This document shows positions 27,351 to 38,513 of a stretch of DNA of 64,000 nucleotides, piece by piece (the first letter of the stretch is position 1; the number at the start of each line of letters is the position of its first letter). Source of the DNA: Rhabditoides inermis (taxonomy: Eukaryota; Nematoda; Chromadorea; Rhabditida; Rhabditidae); NCBI GenBank assembly GCA_963966185.1, contig CAWZYM010000020.1, positions 1,940,017-2,004,016 on the forward strand, written 5' to 3'. The translations under genes and the position numbers were made by a program. The notes beneath the pieces are model-generated. The model was not told the DNA's origin, ran no database searches, and was given only the letters and a program-made list of their open reading frames with translations.

Positions 27351-27531
27351 TTTCTCTGTCTGTCTGTCTCTCTCTCTCTCTCTTTCTCTCTCCATGTTTC
27401 TCTGTCTCTATCATATTCTCTCCTTTCAGCAAGACATGCTTCGCTCTCTGGCGTCTGTCAAACCAACTGTCAACGGCCAGGACTTGGATCGCTTGGAACA
27501 GTTCAAGAACGACTTTGGACAAGAGGGCTAA
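18736..27531 (+). CDS. VPS4: Vacuolar protein sorting-associated protein 4 (VPS4), AAA ATPase
   Basis: Thirteen exons: 18736-18750, 18986-19097, 19236-19327, 19677-19763, 20930-21062, 24229-24299, 25797-25882, 26043-26106, 26483-26646, 26768-26879, 26953-27060, 27162-27305, 27430-27531; 429 aa. The enzyme disassembles ESCRT-III polymers in endosomal sorting, cytokinesis and membrane repair. N-terminal MIT domain ([20 protein letters not shown]), acidic linker, Walker A GPPGTGKS, Walker B IIFIDEIDSL, arginine fingers RRRFEKR and the C-terminal Vps4 helix ([16 protein letters not shown]) are all seen. An optional 30-nt exon at 19457-19486 ([10 protein letters not shown]) keeps the frame and may be alternative. 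The intron between exons 5 and 6 contains a whole GPCR gene on the other strand; introns 4 and 6 carry repeats. Confidence 0.95.
18779..18824 (+). repeat. Tandem duplication of about 23 bp in VPS4 intron 1
   Basis: GTGCTATGATTTTTTCGAAA is present twice in succession, a recent short tandem duplication. Confidence 0.8.
18860..18935 (+). repeat. Dispersed repeat family R1, copy 2
   Basis: Contains TTTACCGTAACC, CGTAATTTACATGTTTTCAC and GATTCGAGATAAATATTCTG, matching the copies at 505-573 and 24640-24710. Located in VPS4 intron 1. Confidence 0.65.
20239..20441 (-). mobile_element. tRNA-related short interspersed element, copy 1
   Basis: On the minus strand it carries a polymerase III box-A-like GTAGTGGTAACGC and, 30 nt on, a box-B-like GGGTTCGAACCCC. 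It shares ATAGTGGGCCCG, GAGTTCCACTCTTTT and the tRNA-like segment with the copy at 20645-20856. The acceptor stem of a true tRNA is missing, so it is read as a tRNA-derived SINE or MITE. It lies in VPS4 intron 4. Confidence 0.65.
20645..20856 (-). mobile_element. tRNA-related short interspersed element, copy 2
   Basis: Same orientation and layout as copy 1, about 200 bp further on. Box A is intact (GTAGTGGTAACGC); box B has decayed (GGGATCGACTTT). Numerous point differences suggest independent older insertions or an old tandem duplication. Confidence 0.62.
21063..21722. other. Part of VPS4 intron 5 downstream of the nested GPCR gene
   Basis: AT-leaning intron sequence and presumed 3'UTR of the GPCR gene. 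No exon or repeat recognised. Confidence 0.4.
21723..23406 (-). CDS. Orphan class A-like seven-transmembrane receptor nested in a VPS4 intron
   Basis: Five exons on the minus strand: 23292-23406, 23051-23247, 22764-22975, 22524-22718, 21723-22005; 333 aa. An N-terminal NST and NAS give two potential glycosylation sites outside the membrane. Seven hydrophobic segments follow: about residues 28-52, 58-85 ([20 protein letters not shown]), 102-128, 145-163 (with the conserved Trp, [14 protein letters not shown]), 186-213, 231-252 and 264-290. TM1 keeps the class A Asn ([10 protein letters not shown]). The DRY motif is replaced by ARIHYE and the NPxxY position reads SPALY, so it is a divergent family. 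The tail ends in a His/Gly/Pro-rich stretch. Ligand and coupling are unknown. It lies entirely between VPS4 exons 5 and 6 on the opposite strand. Confidence 0.8.
24303..24345 (+). repeat. (GA)n microsatellite directly after a VPS4 splice donor
   Basis: A run of about 17 GA units begins six bases after the GT of the intron following exon 6. Similar donor-adjacent GA runs occur in other genes of the window. Confidence 0.85.
24640..24712 (-). repeat. Dispersed repeat family R1, copy 3 (inverted)
   Basis: On the minus strand it reads TTTACCGTAACC, then GCCGTAATTTACAT, then GATTCGAGATAAATATTCTG, colinear with the copies at 505 and 18860. Located in VPS4 intron 6, just upstream of the GC-rich inverted-repeat element. 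Confidence 0.65.
24791..25380. mobile_element. GC-rich inverted-repeat (foldback-like) element, about 590 bp
   Basis: The left end reads TCAGAGATAAACCCC then CCGCGGCAGCCGCGGCGG, GAGGTAA and CCGCGGCAGTCGCGGCGG. The reverse complement of the right end reads TCAGAGACCGACC followed by the same two 18-mers in the same order. Inside are further CCGCGG-centred palindromes in both orientations. The middle (about 24970-25190) is ordinary AT-rich sequence without coding potential. Composition is quite unlike its surroundings. It fits a foldback or multi-palindrome DNA element; no transposase is present and a target-site duplication was not identified. Confidence 0.65.
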
Positions 27532-28772
27532 CACGCTCCGCCCCCGCCAGCCCCGCCCCTCTCGTCGTCGTGAGAGAGTACTGTAAATAGCTTGTGCATG
27601 CTCTCACGCCCAACCTATGTATACTTAATTTTTTTCGCAAAACGAAATCTGCTAAATGAGACTATGACGAGGTTTTATGTACACATATGGCCGTTCCATA
27701 TTCGAGAGGATAGAGAGTATTTTATTTGGCATTCGGTGTGTTTCTGTTTGAGAATGTATAATCGTCTTGTCTCCGAGTGTGCTCTTGGCTGTAGTTTGGT
27801 ATGTGTGAGGTGTACTGTAGATAGTGTCCCCAGCTGCAGCAATCGCCCCTCTCACCCCACTCCCCACCCTCTTGTGATATATGCTATGTTTTCCGTTTAT
27901 GACGATAAAGAGAGTATCGAAATTGGACTGAGTGTATTTTTTTCGATAACATTTTTTCACTAGATGTGATCCACTGTTGTGTTGTTGTCTTTATCCAATT
28001 AACCCCAGCCCTTGTGGAGAACTGGAGATGTGGAGCGGCGAACCGCTTATTGTAAATTGTAAGACCGCAAGTACGCTAGGAAGTGAGCACTCACATTCGA
28101 CAGTCATCAAACCGATTTATACGACATGTGAGTGTGGGAGTGAATGTGTTGAGCTAGGAACTGGGTGGTAAGTGAGCAAAGAGGTGCTAGTTAGAGATCT
28201 ACGAGCTGTTGAGCATTGTTACAAAGTCCTCGATCTCCGTCGACGTCGCGAAGGTTGAGTAGCCGGGCATTGTCCATGACTAGCACGAATAACATGTTTC
28301 TTTCAACATGAGTAAGAGGGAAATCGAAAAAAAACCTATTTTAATAACTTCAAAAAAATTGGCATAATTGTGGTCATGGTCGCTTTATTAGCACAATTAG
28401 CACATTAGATCAAAGTGAATAATTATCTTGTATGGGACCTCTCCCATACTTTCGCAAACGCATTACTTCTAATTTCCAAATGTTCTAAAAGTGTTCGATA
28501 CCGTATGATATATGGATGCAATAAGAAGATGATTAGTTTTAGGCGTATTCCGGATGTTTCAAAGCTATAACATCATTGTAACATGAATCAATTTATCTTA
28601 TAAACATGAAAACAAAAATATCCGCAAGCATAGTGGCAAAAACTGTCAATGCGGGAATGATGAAGCTTGGCCAAACTGCTTGCTTTTTGTGTGCGAGAAG
28701 AGCACGGGTTTGTGCAGACCAGATGCGGACGTCACGCAGCGACAGGTGTTGGTTGACCATCTGCGGAGCCAA
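27532..28772. other. Intergenic, VPS4 3' flank to the unidentified minus-strand gene
   Basis: Pyrimidine-poor, AT-leaning sequence after the VPS4 stop, with an AATAAAG-like site not obvious. The stretch 28200-28600 is AT-rich. No exon or known repeat was recognised. Confidence 0.4.
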
Positions 28773-29790
28773 TCACAAGCAAACACAGGGATTTTCAGGT
28801 TCGGAATAGGCTGCGACATGTATGTGTAGATGAATATTGTCGCCACAAGTGGGTAGCCAGTTCGCAGCGTGGCGCAGATGGTTCAGGTAGTCCGAAAATC
28901 GGCCGTTGACGAAAGGCGGCGGCACGAACACCAGCGTTGAGTTCGAGTTGGAAGAGGCGTAGTCCTCGAGCTTCTCCTTCTGCTCATCCACAGCTTCTTG
29001 CAGGGGAACGCCCACGAACACGTACGTGCCGTCCTCCCACTCTTGGAGGGCATCCAGCAGCTGCGCCCAGGTGTTGACAACGGCGAGACGAGGATGCTGG
29101 TAGGCGAGAGCTCCGAGTAGCACGTACGGAAGAAGGACGACTGGCTCCTGGATAATGAAGGTAATAATTTCAATCCAATGACTTCAAAAAACGAAGGATG
29201 TTACCTGGTGAAACTCTTGCATGAAGGAAGCGATAGCCGCGTTCCACCTTGGCTCGTCGAGAGGCATGAACCCTCTTTCGCTGACGTCGCGTTGCAATTG
29301 CGCGAACTCATCGGGGTAGCGAACAGACAGCAGAAACAGAGCGTGCTGCGCGTCGGCCGCGGTGTAGTTGTTCTGAAAAGCACTCCATTATATCACTTTA
29401 GCACTATCGAAATAGGGAAATACCTCTTTGTGTTGGTTGTGGAACGACTCGTTCACCGCGACCCCACCCACCCTTCAAATGGTATGCGCGGATAAGAACT
29501 GCCGTCTCGTGTAGGGTGGTGCACGTTGGAATCATGCCGTTGTACGCGTGGTATATGTGCGAGAAGCGGCACCTTTCCGGGAAGGTGTTGCGAGGGTCGA
29601 AGAATGTGTCGACGAGACTGCAACTAACATTGTTTTTTTTCTTAATTTGGTTACGGTCACCATGCAATATCAACTTCAGAAACTGACTCGAGGCGGGTGT
29701 CACCATGTTCCACTCGATTCATCCACGTCGGGTGCTCGATCGGCGTCAGTCGAAGCAGCCCGTTCTCCTTTTGCAAGCCGATACACGATG
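28773..29790 (-). CDS. Unrecognised protein with an apparent +1 frameshift; possible pseudogene
   Basis: Four minus-strand exons with good acceptors: 29688-29790 (CIGLQKENGLLRLTPIEHPT), 29424-29617 (LVDTFFDPRNTFPERCRFSH...), 29205-29372 (NNYTAADAQHALFLLSVRYP...) and 28773-29147 (EPVVLLPYVLLGALAYQH..., ending at a TGA). Within the second exon the frame that continues from exon 1 (to about AYHLKGG) differs by one base from the frame needed to enter exon 3 (VNESFHNQHKE). The switch falls in a G-rich run at about 29461-29473. Either the sequence has one surplus base there, or the gene is damaged. The 5' end beyond 29790 is not resolved. No domain is recognised; the product looks soluble, with no transmembrane segment or obvious catalytic motif. 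Confidence 0.5.
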
Positions 29791-31535
29791 CTGAAAAGGT
29801 ATCCGATTAATAATTATATGAGTACAATGAGATATTAAATAATCAAAGAGTGACGAGCGGAGGCGCCAGCTCATGCAAATAGCGATAAAACACACGAGCT
29901 GCTGCCAGTGACGAGCGGAAGGGGGTGCGAGGAACAGAGGCTTGTATGTGTTTGTGAGAACTAGCAGCTAGACAAGAACACGTAAGAGAAGAGAGTTTAT
30001 GATAGAGCATAATGAGAACCGATCAATACAATTAGAACACAAACAATCACAAGTCACACTTGGCATGGCGAGTACTCAAGACTCAGAGTGAAGTGTCAGA
30101 TGAGAACTAAGGACTCTCATGAGAACCGTGGAATCGGCTGGGTGACCCCCTTATATACTGCTCTGTGGGGGCGGGTCGATCTACCCGGGTCGATACTCAG
30201 TGGGTGAGTGTGTGCATGGAATGGAGAGAGTGCATGTAGTGAGGCCATGGGGGCCAACGGATGGGGTGTGTTGGTAGATCATGGGCGGATGGGCCAATCA
30301 CTGATGTAGAGTGCGGTGCGCTGGATCTAGCGAGCGCGCCCTAATGTCCTGGGGCTGCCGGGTTACTGTAAGTTGGGCGTGAGAGCATGCACAGGCTATT
30401 TACAGTATTTTCTGGGGGGGGACATGCGTGGGAAAACACGCGGGAACTCGAATCGATCAACAATCGATCACTCAATCAAACTTCAACTCCATGTGATTAA
30501 TTGTTTTGATTATTTGTTTTAACTGATTGGTTGAATTATTTGTTTGATTATTTGGTTAGATTATTTGGTTAAAATATTTGATTTGATTATTTCATTTGAT
30601 TGTTCGGTTTGACAGACAGCGAGAGAGGGGGAGGAAGAGGGAGAGAGGAGAGAGAGGTGAAAGGGGAATAGAAGGAAGGAGACATCGATAATCAATTATT
30701 CACGAATGAGGGAAAAAGTGGGAGAAGGAAAGGCGGGAGAGGGAGAGGGAGATGGTCAGAGGGGAGAGAGGGGGAGAGAGGGGAAAAGGGGAGAGCTCCC
30801 ATGTTGTCAATGCGATTCTGTCTATATTGATGAACATATTATTATAAACAGCCTTTCTGGGCTGCTCCGCAGCCCTCCGAGGCTGGCCCGCAGGGCCAAG
30901 GACTAAGCCGGAGTTATCAGAGAGCAAGTTTGTCTTTTGAAGACTGGTCCTGCGGTCAAGCCCCGGACTCCCCCTTCTCTAGCACGCTCACCTAATTTTC
31001 TTCCGTAGAAGCTTCTGGAAAGTTTCAAAAAGTTTATTACGACAACAGGCAATTCGAGAGTAAAAGAAAAGCAGTAAAAAACGGCTTAGAATATTGATTT
31101 TTCTTACTGTAGTGTACTGTAGGATTAGTGTTGGATACCGTAACCCACTGCGACATGATCCTCAAACCTTGAGGTGTTCATTGGTGTGGGTGGATGGGAC
31201 CTCTGACCCTTTGACGCGACATTCTGGACATACACACACCCCAATAGCGCTTACACACAGTAGTATGTGGAGTAGGATATAGATATAGGTTATTGGGTCA
31301 GAAAGATTCAAATATGGCAAACTAGAAACTACATATAAACCATTTGAAAGGAATACAAACCGTTCATACTGTTGCAATGAACCCTTCGATTTCCTTTACA
31401 GTACTCCAACTTTGCAAACCAGTTGCTGACTGGATAGCTGGTTGGTTGGCGACAGCTGATTGGTTGCTTGGTTGGTTGGTAGGCGCGGGCTTCGGGAGAA
31501 AGAGGAGAGGGATCAGTCGCTCGGGAACCGCCGAG
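29791..31535. other. Intergenic, simple repeats
   Basis: Includes an AT-rich tandem of TTTGATTATT-like units at about 30490-30610 and GA-rich sequence at 30615-30800. A frame at 29845-29930 (minus) could be a 5' exon of the neighbouring unidentified gene but lacks support. Confidence 0.4.
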
Positions 31536-32250
31536 ATGCAGCCCGACTATTGCGGGATGCTGTGCATCATGTTGCAGTGTAGGATGGATCTAGGACGAGA
31601 GAAAGTGGTCAAAGAGATCCCCTTCCCCTACAACAGGCAAGTCTTTTTTATTGTGGTGTGATCGCAGATTCCTCTCCCTCTCTGACTCTCTCTTCTTTTT
31701 CTCCTCTCTTACTCTTTCACTTGTTGTCTGTCTGTCTCTTTTTTTTCTTGATTGTGAGGTGATAGGAATTCCCCCCTCTCTTTCTCTCTCTCTCTCTCTC
31801 TCTTCTTCGTCATTCTCCCTCCCTCCCTTCCTTACCGCCCTCTCTTTTTCCCGTCGCCCTCTGTCTCTCTCTCCCTCTCTCCACTCCAGTCCCCTTACAT
31901 ACCTCTCCGTTTCTATCTCTCCTGCTTTCTACCTCTATCTTCCCCTCTTCTCATTTCTTTCTCTATCTCTCCCTCTTTCTTTCTATTTCTTGTCTGTCGC
32001 TCTGTCCCCCGCCACACATCAGCAGAACGGGAGAGACGAGGAGGAAGGCGAGAACGCAGTGGATGAGCAACTCATTCCTCTGGATGGAGACTGTGATCAC
32101 TCGATGTTATCATATACCCACCACCACACTCGGCGCAGCGTCGATGAAGTTGGAGATGAGGCCAATGTCTCCCGCCCGGATTGGAGCCGCTGGAGTAAGA
32201 GAAAGGTGTTCCACCCGAACAAGACCAATGAGGAAGGAGAAATGACATAA
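31536..32250 (+). CDS. Possible two-exon small protein, weakly supported
   Basis: A frame from the ATG at 31536 encodes a Cys-containing hydrophobic start (YCGMLCIMLQC) and KEIPFPYNR, ending at a strong GC-type donor (CAG|GCAAGT, 31630). After a CT-rich intron an acceptor at 32020-32022 leads into a frame that is open in two phases, either acidic (DEQLIPLDGDCDHSMLSY..., stop at 32248) or basic (stop at 32243). No family is recognised and the reading frame of the second exon cannot be settled from sequence. It could also be the 5' part of the SMYD-type gene that follows. Confidence 0.25.
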
Positions 32251-32416
32251 CACGATAAGTTTTTTTCACGTTTAGTGCAAAGCAGCGTGCTAGTGACATT
32301 TGCCAGAATCGGCACAATGTCGCTTCACCATCTCGAAGCTTCGCAATTTCTTGTATTATATTGTATTGTTCAGTTATTTTCTTATGTTTGTAAAACACGT
32401 TTGCAGTGGATATGCC

Positions 32417-34127
32417 ATGAGTGCCTCACCGTCGGAGTCGTTCTGTTTATACAAGGGAGCGCACCCCTCGTTTCCCGAGCTGAGTGCTGCAGTGCGCGTC
32501 AGATGCGACGATGAAAGGGGACGATTCATAGAGGTAAGTGGACCCAATACTTCGTTATTGTATCCAATACATGCCTCTATCCAATACAGGCAGTGGAGGA
32601 CATTCCTCCTGGCGCGATCGTGTGTGTAGACGAGGGCACGTCGGTCGGTCTGCGACGGGGATACTGTAGACTGTGTCTCGATCCGCTCGCCGAGAAACGG
32701 TGAGTTCGATTATTGTTGGAAGTGTACGGTAATATTGCGTGCGTTTCAGTGTGTTGTGCGACGCGTGTAGAAGAGATGAGTGGACGCTGGAGAGCCTGCG
32801 GTGCGAGCGACTCGACAAGGAGATGGCACGGGTGAGAACCCATTTATATGAGTTTTACATATTTTATGAGCCATGTGATTTGAGGTGGAGATGTCGGATC
32901 TGGCTGTGCGTGTACTGCTCGCATACGACGCTGCTGACGTCGCCGCCAAAGCTGTGCAACTGGAGAGGGGCGAGTATGCAGGTGCGTTCTCTATTGAAAC
33001 GAGTTCACCACTCTGTTCAGTGCCGGATGGATTCGCGACTCGCGAGTTCGACTCGGTCCTAGCCCTACAAGCCGTGCCTGTGCACGTCCCGCTACACGGA
33101 ATCGCAGGCGTACTCAGCGACCTGTTGGTCAAGGTAGATTCACTTTTCCCTGTAATGTAGGCTGTGTTTGATGGTTCGCTGATTATGGCCTGTTTGTTTC
33201 CAGCACGCATTCTGGGGCGCGCTTCCCTCCTCCTCATCCGACTCGCAACTTTCGAGAACAGAGACCATACACTGCGCACTCAAGGCATGTCTCTCTTTCG
33301 TCTGTTTTCTTCCTTTCTATACCTTAAAGGAACAGTGGCGACTTATTTCTGCCACAACCTGCCAAAACTCCTCGTTTACGCAAGAACAAAACTTCTGGCG
33401 TGAACGGGAATCGAACCCCCGAGGTCGGTGCCGCAACGCAGCGCACATGCACTGAGCTATGAAAAAGTGAAAGGCTGACTTTTATTTGCGCGTATGTTTC
33501 CGAGCGCAATTTCGGTAATATTCAGGGGTTGAGCGGTAGGTCATTCGTGTTGGGACCAATTTTGTATTCGAAAAATCGTCTGCATCTCAGGCAGTTGCAG
33601 ACTTGAAAGTAACGCAAAATCGACGTTCTTTCGAACAAAATGGAAATGTGTTAGGGTTTTTAATATTATTCTGAGTCGAAAATAAGTCGCCACTGTTTCT
33701 TTAATTATGTGCTTCTTGTTCAGTCGATCGTGCCCCGTCTGCCGAGCAACGCGCACTCTATGTTCTACCCGGAGGAGCTGTCCTCTCTCACCGACCTCCG
33801 ACCGGGATGGGGACGCACCCGGTGGACACTGTTCGAGCAGGTGCAGGGGTGAGTGTTTCAAGTATGGGTTTGCAATCGTTTGTCATGTTGATTCGTAATA
33901 CCGTGGTAATGCTATGAACGTGTAGTTTCAGTGTATATTCATGTTCATGCAGGAGTTTCTTGAATATGGTTTTCCAGTGCACTGGGCGGCGGAGACCCTC
34001 TCTATCAGGAGCAGCTTCCGTCGATGCCCGTCGGATGCGCACTGTTCCCCATCGCCAGCATATTCAACCACTCCTGCACACCCACCACGTTCTCGTAGTG
34101 AGTACATCTCTCTCTCTCTTTCACTCA

Positions 34128-34171
<44 letters not shown>

Positions 34172-34665
34172 CTTCCTCGTAGCTTCTCTGGCCGTCGCAT
34201 GGTGTGGCGCAGCAGAGGCGTGCGCCGGGGACAGGAGCTCACCGACTGCTACTCGGTCGCCATCCACACCCACACCCTGGACGAGAGGAAGGTGAGAGAG
34301 AGGGGGTGATGAGAGAAAGAGAGAGAGAGAGATCTGCAGAACTGGGCTGCGGGTCGCGGCTGGGCGTGCGTGTGCTCTGCATGTAAGCGTGGCTCGCACA
34401 TGGATGACCTGCTGATCGGTCGAGTGTGTGGGTGTGGCAGGGTCTCGGCCGATCTGACGTGCACCTGTGGCGACGAGTACACCATGGTGGGCAGGCCTCT
34501 GTGTTGTCTCTGCTGAGTTTGCGAAAACAAGGATGTTCGTTTCATTACAGGACAAATTCGGGTGGACGCTGACGGACGAGTTGCAGATGTCACTGCGAGG
34601 GATGGACGCGGTCACGGCTGCGATGCGGATGATGGTGAGGGGGGGGGGAGAGAGAGCGCGAGAGG

Positions 34666-34699
<34 letters not shown>

Positions 34700-35241
34700 G
34701 AGACGGAGGGAAATGGGTGACTCTGCAGAAGCGCCACCCGCCGAGCAACGTTGACCTGCAGATCGCTGTCATGCACGCCGTCGTCGAGGCCGTGTCGTTC
34801 GGTGGGTCGATGGGGTTGGAATACCCTCGGAGGGGTCGATAGGGGGGCGAACACCCTCTATTCAAATCAATCATTTATTCAGAATCACTATATCCTGTTA
34901 TACGGTACGCCACGATAGCTGAAGGAGTTACTCTCTATGAGGGAAGACTAACTAGTACCCTTTCAGGTCAGTTCTCTGTGGCGGACGGTCTATGCCAGTG
35001 CATCCTGGAGGGTCTGTCCCTTCTGGGCGCGCGCCATTCTCCGGAGGAAGCCCACGTGGGAGAGGCGCGTCTGCTGCTGCAGTGCGAGTGGCAGCGCCGA
35101 CATCCGAGCGGGGAGAGGGCGCGGCGGCTCGCCCCCCTCTTCCTCCATGTATACTCACGCTACGCCACCTTCTACGGACAAGGCACCCTCACCCGCCGCC
35201 TCTTGCGGACGGCTGCACAATACGGGCTAATGAGCCTCTGA
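32417..35241 (+). CDS. SET-domain protein of the SMYD family (SMYD4-like)
   Basis: Exons: 32417-32533, 32590-32699, 32750-32831, 32885-32981, 33021-33133, 33204-33284, 33724-33848, 33978-34097, 34183-34291, 34330-34382, 34441-34486, 34551-34634, 34729-34801, 34967-35241; 494 aa. The N-terminal SET part is interrupted by a short Cys motif (GYCRLCLDP...LCDACRRD), a reduced MYND-type zinc site. The SET core follows with FNHSCTPTT (the NHSCxP motif that builds the cofactor pocket) and RGVRRGQELTDCY. A post-SET CTCGDEY and a helical C-terminus complete the SMYD layout. The protein would methylate lysines on histones or other proteins; the substrate is unknown. An acceptor TTGCAG lies 10 nt before the ATG, suitable for trans-splicing. 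Exon 34330-34382 is the least certain; the intron after 33284 uses a GC donor. Confidence 0.78.
33324..33704. mobile_element. TTAA-flanked MITE (piggyBac-like) containing a tRNA-like segment
   Basis: The element starts TTAAAGGAACAGTGGCGACT and the reverse complement of its end starts TTAAAGAAACAGTGGCGACT; the match continues through TTATTT. The TTAA at each end fits the TTAA target-site duplication of piggyBac-type transposons. On the minus strand at about 33395-33465 there is a tRNA-like piece with box A (TAGCTCAGTGCATG) and a good box B (GGGTTCGATTCCC). No transposase. It sits in the GC-AG intron of the SMYD-type gene. Confidence 0.75.
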
Positions 35242-36297
35242 CACTCGTTGTTGTTGTTGTTGTTGTTGTTTGTTTCCGTTGTTTTTGTTATGTTTTGCTT
35301 GACACATAAATTTTGGCTTTCGGAATGCGTGCGTGAGAATGGGGGCATTCGCGAGTAATGGATTAAACGGGGTTTCGATTGCCTGTATTTATTTATTGCG
35401 GGTACTTACCGGGTCCGCGTTCGTATTTGTATGAGAGAGAGAGAAAGGGAGAGAGAGAGCCAGAGTCGCGGGGTCGACCGGTTTTCTCTTCCTGGCATGT
35501 CATGTGTGTGTTGTATCCCGTGCGTTTCACTCCATTCTTTTCGCCATCCCTTTTTTGTCGGTTTGTATTCGTCACTCGTTTCCTCTAGTATGTCTGCTAG
35601 TGTGTCGCAAATTGGTGGTTCCAACCACGCAATCCGGCCATTCGAGAGCGGATTTCATATTCGCCATTCGATTTGCGGACGGCGACTGCTACGCTCTGTC
35701 CCCTCCCGCTGCTTGCCCCAAAACGCGTCACAATCGAGAATCTCTGGCTTTTTGTGTAATTTCATTATGTTGCCATGGAAGCACGTAAATATTAGGGTGG
35801 TGAGAGAGAAAGAGAAAGAGGGGGGGGGGGACATAGGTGATATTAGATATTGTGTTGACCGCTCTCTTTGCATGGGAGCGAGAGAAGGGTGAGTGGAGAG
35901 TGAATGAGAATGGGGAGGTTTATTCCATTCAACGCGAGGGCCACTTGTCAACAATTCCGAGCCTCTCGCGTCCGCCACTCTCGTTACCTCTGCGTCCCCT
36001 CTCCCTCTTCTCTCTGTCTCTCTGTCTCTCTGTCTCTCTTTCTCTCCCCCCTCTCATCCGCTTCGCATTCCGTCGTCACGTCGCCTTCTATGTAACAATG
36101 CATTGGCGAGGTTGCAACTGGCAAATCGTCCATCTCTATTCCACGAATCCGTTGAGTCACGCGTTGTGTTTGTAAGCGGATCGCTCATGCTGTGAACAGT
36201 GTTCTATTTTAATGTTTTCCCAGCACTCGCACTCAATGCGATTGCATGAACTTTGATGAGAAGAGTAGGGTGAGGGGGATGAGAGAGAGAGATAGTT

Positions 36298-36361
<64 letters not shown>

Positions 36362-37043
36362 ATCAGATGAACGTGTCATGTGTTGAGTGCGCTGGTCATT
36401 TGGTTTCTGAGATCATGAGTGGAGGTCATAGGGTGTAGACTCGTGTCAGAGGAGATATAAAAACGCCTCGAAAGTGCAACACTTATCGTATTTCCTATGC
36501 CCGATGGATATTCATATCCGGACTGCATCTAGCGTTTCTCCCTTGAGAGAGAAACTGTTTCGATACTCGCGCGATGTTGTTATGCAAATGTAATACGTTG
36601 CGATGGGCTAATCTCTCGCCAGCCATAACAGAGAGAGTTTTGCTAGGGCTGAGCGCCGTATAAAGAGGAAGGAGAGAGGAAAGGACTATCGATCCCTCTC
36701 TTTCTCTCCCTTTTTCTCGCTCAAACACTCGCGCTTTCATATTCCGTGGCCTGCTGAATTTCTGAAAAGGTGAAAGAGGAGCTATCTCTCCTCGCCCCTC
36801 CGTCGTTCTCTCTCGTTTGTCCCATGTCAATAGTTTTATCTCGAGTCAGTATCTCTTCTCACGCGTCATAGTTTCATCTCTCGCAGGATGGAAACGAGGG
36901 ATATGCTAGCTTTGTCCGGCTCTCTTTTTGCGGTCTTCGGGGCAGGTGCTTTTCTTTCACGCCGCAAGTTGTTCACTGCAAGTCGCGATTGATTGCCGCG
37001 TTTCCGAATTCACTTGAATTCGCCTGATTTTATAGTGTAGCAG
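35242..37043. other. Intergenic, SMYD-type gene to CCDC92-like gene
   Basis: A (GTT)n run follows the SMYD stop at 35245-35270. CT-rich sequence lies at 35990-36060. A pure (GA)n of about 35 units spans 36286-36356. No coding exon recognised. Confidence 0.5.
36286..36356 (+). repeat. (GA)n microsatellite, about 35 units
   Basis: One of the longest uninterrupted GA runs in the window, intergenic. Confidence 0.9.
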
Positions 37044-37672
37044 ATGTCGTCTGCAGCTGTGAAAGTCGCGCAGAGGGGTGAGTATTCGAGAATCTGTGAG
37101 ATTCGATGTGGATGGTTGCAGACTCGCAACTGCCTCGGTTGCCGAGTGGCCCGCATGTCAGCCCCACATTGTCCCTACCCGTCAGACAGAGGTAAGCTCT
37201 CAAAATTAAAAGTGTATCTAGTATATCTGCCATGTACTAACGCACATAACTGATCCTTCTCGATGTATGTCACTGAATTTTGTGATTCGTCAGTATGTGT
37301 CCGTATGCCAGATCCGAGTCTGCGCACCCGATGAAAGAGCACTGTTCGCGAGACGAGGAGAAGACACTCGAGCTCAATGCGGCACTACAGGTGAACTATC
37401 TTTCCATGACCATTATGTTTATCTGTGATCGTTTTTCAACCAGCTTGCTGATAAAAAAAATAATGTGTAGTTCTTTAGTGTTCCGTATTATGAAGTGAAG
37501 AGAGAGCAAGTAAGGGTCATCTTCTGGACTTCAGCATGTATTCTAGGCATACGTTCTAGGCTCTGGTGGAGCGAGACGTGGAGAGGCGAGTACGGGAGGC
37601 TGTGCGGGAGAGGGACGAGACATGGAGGAGGCATGAGAAACAACAGATTGTGTTCCTGCAGGTGAGAGGAGA

Positions 37673-37720
<48 letters not shown>

Positions 37721-38458
37721 CGAGCGAGAGAGGGTGAGAGGGAGGGAGAGAGAGAAAGAGAGAGTGAGAGAGAGAGAGAGAGATCTTCCAGAATGAATCG
37801 GCGGCTATGCTGCGCGGCCTGCACGGAGAGGTGGAGCGACTGCAAAACGAGCTCAGGGGTGAGTGATTACTTCCGGTTTTTAAAACGGTTTACGCTTGTA
37901 AGCTCTAATTGGTTTGTTTCAAATCCTCAGGGAATGTGATTTCTCAAAATAAGTGTTTACGAGGAATTGCAAAAGTGATCACGAATGGTGTCGCATGTGA
38001 CTCCCCGTAGCCCGTAGCTCGAACTCATGTTTGGACAAGCCCCTAATTTCACCAACTCAGATGCGCACCGTCAGCTGTACTGCGAGTCTCCATCGGAGCG
38101 AGTGAAGAGGGAGGAGGGAAAGAGGGTGACACAACTGGAAGAGCAGCTGAAGAGGAAGGAGCAACACTTAGCCGATATGGAGAAGAAGGTGGGTTGTGTG
38201 ATTTGGGGTGAAACAGACTGGTTGGTGGAGGTGAGAGAACTTATAAGAGAACGTGACAAGAGGACAAGAGAGGTGGAGAGAGAGGGAATCTAATGAGAGA
38301 GAGGGAGAGAGAGGGGGGAGAGATGTCCTGTTGCAGGTGACGGCGACGATGGAGCGCATGAATGAGCAGCTGCAGATCCAGGGCGATCGCATCCGGCAGC
38401 TCACGGGAGAGCTCCACGACAGGACGCAGACAGTCGCACATCTATCTACACAGGTGCG

Positions 38459-38513
<55 letters not shown>

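Noticed and set aside
32072..32398. Minus-strand frame of 108 codons opposite the tentative exon at 32023-32250
   Set aside because: It lacks acceptor and donor sites in suitable positions and overlaps a plus-strand region with better splice signals.
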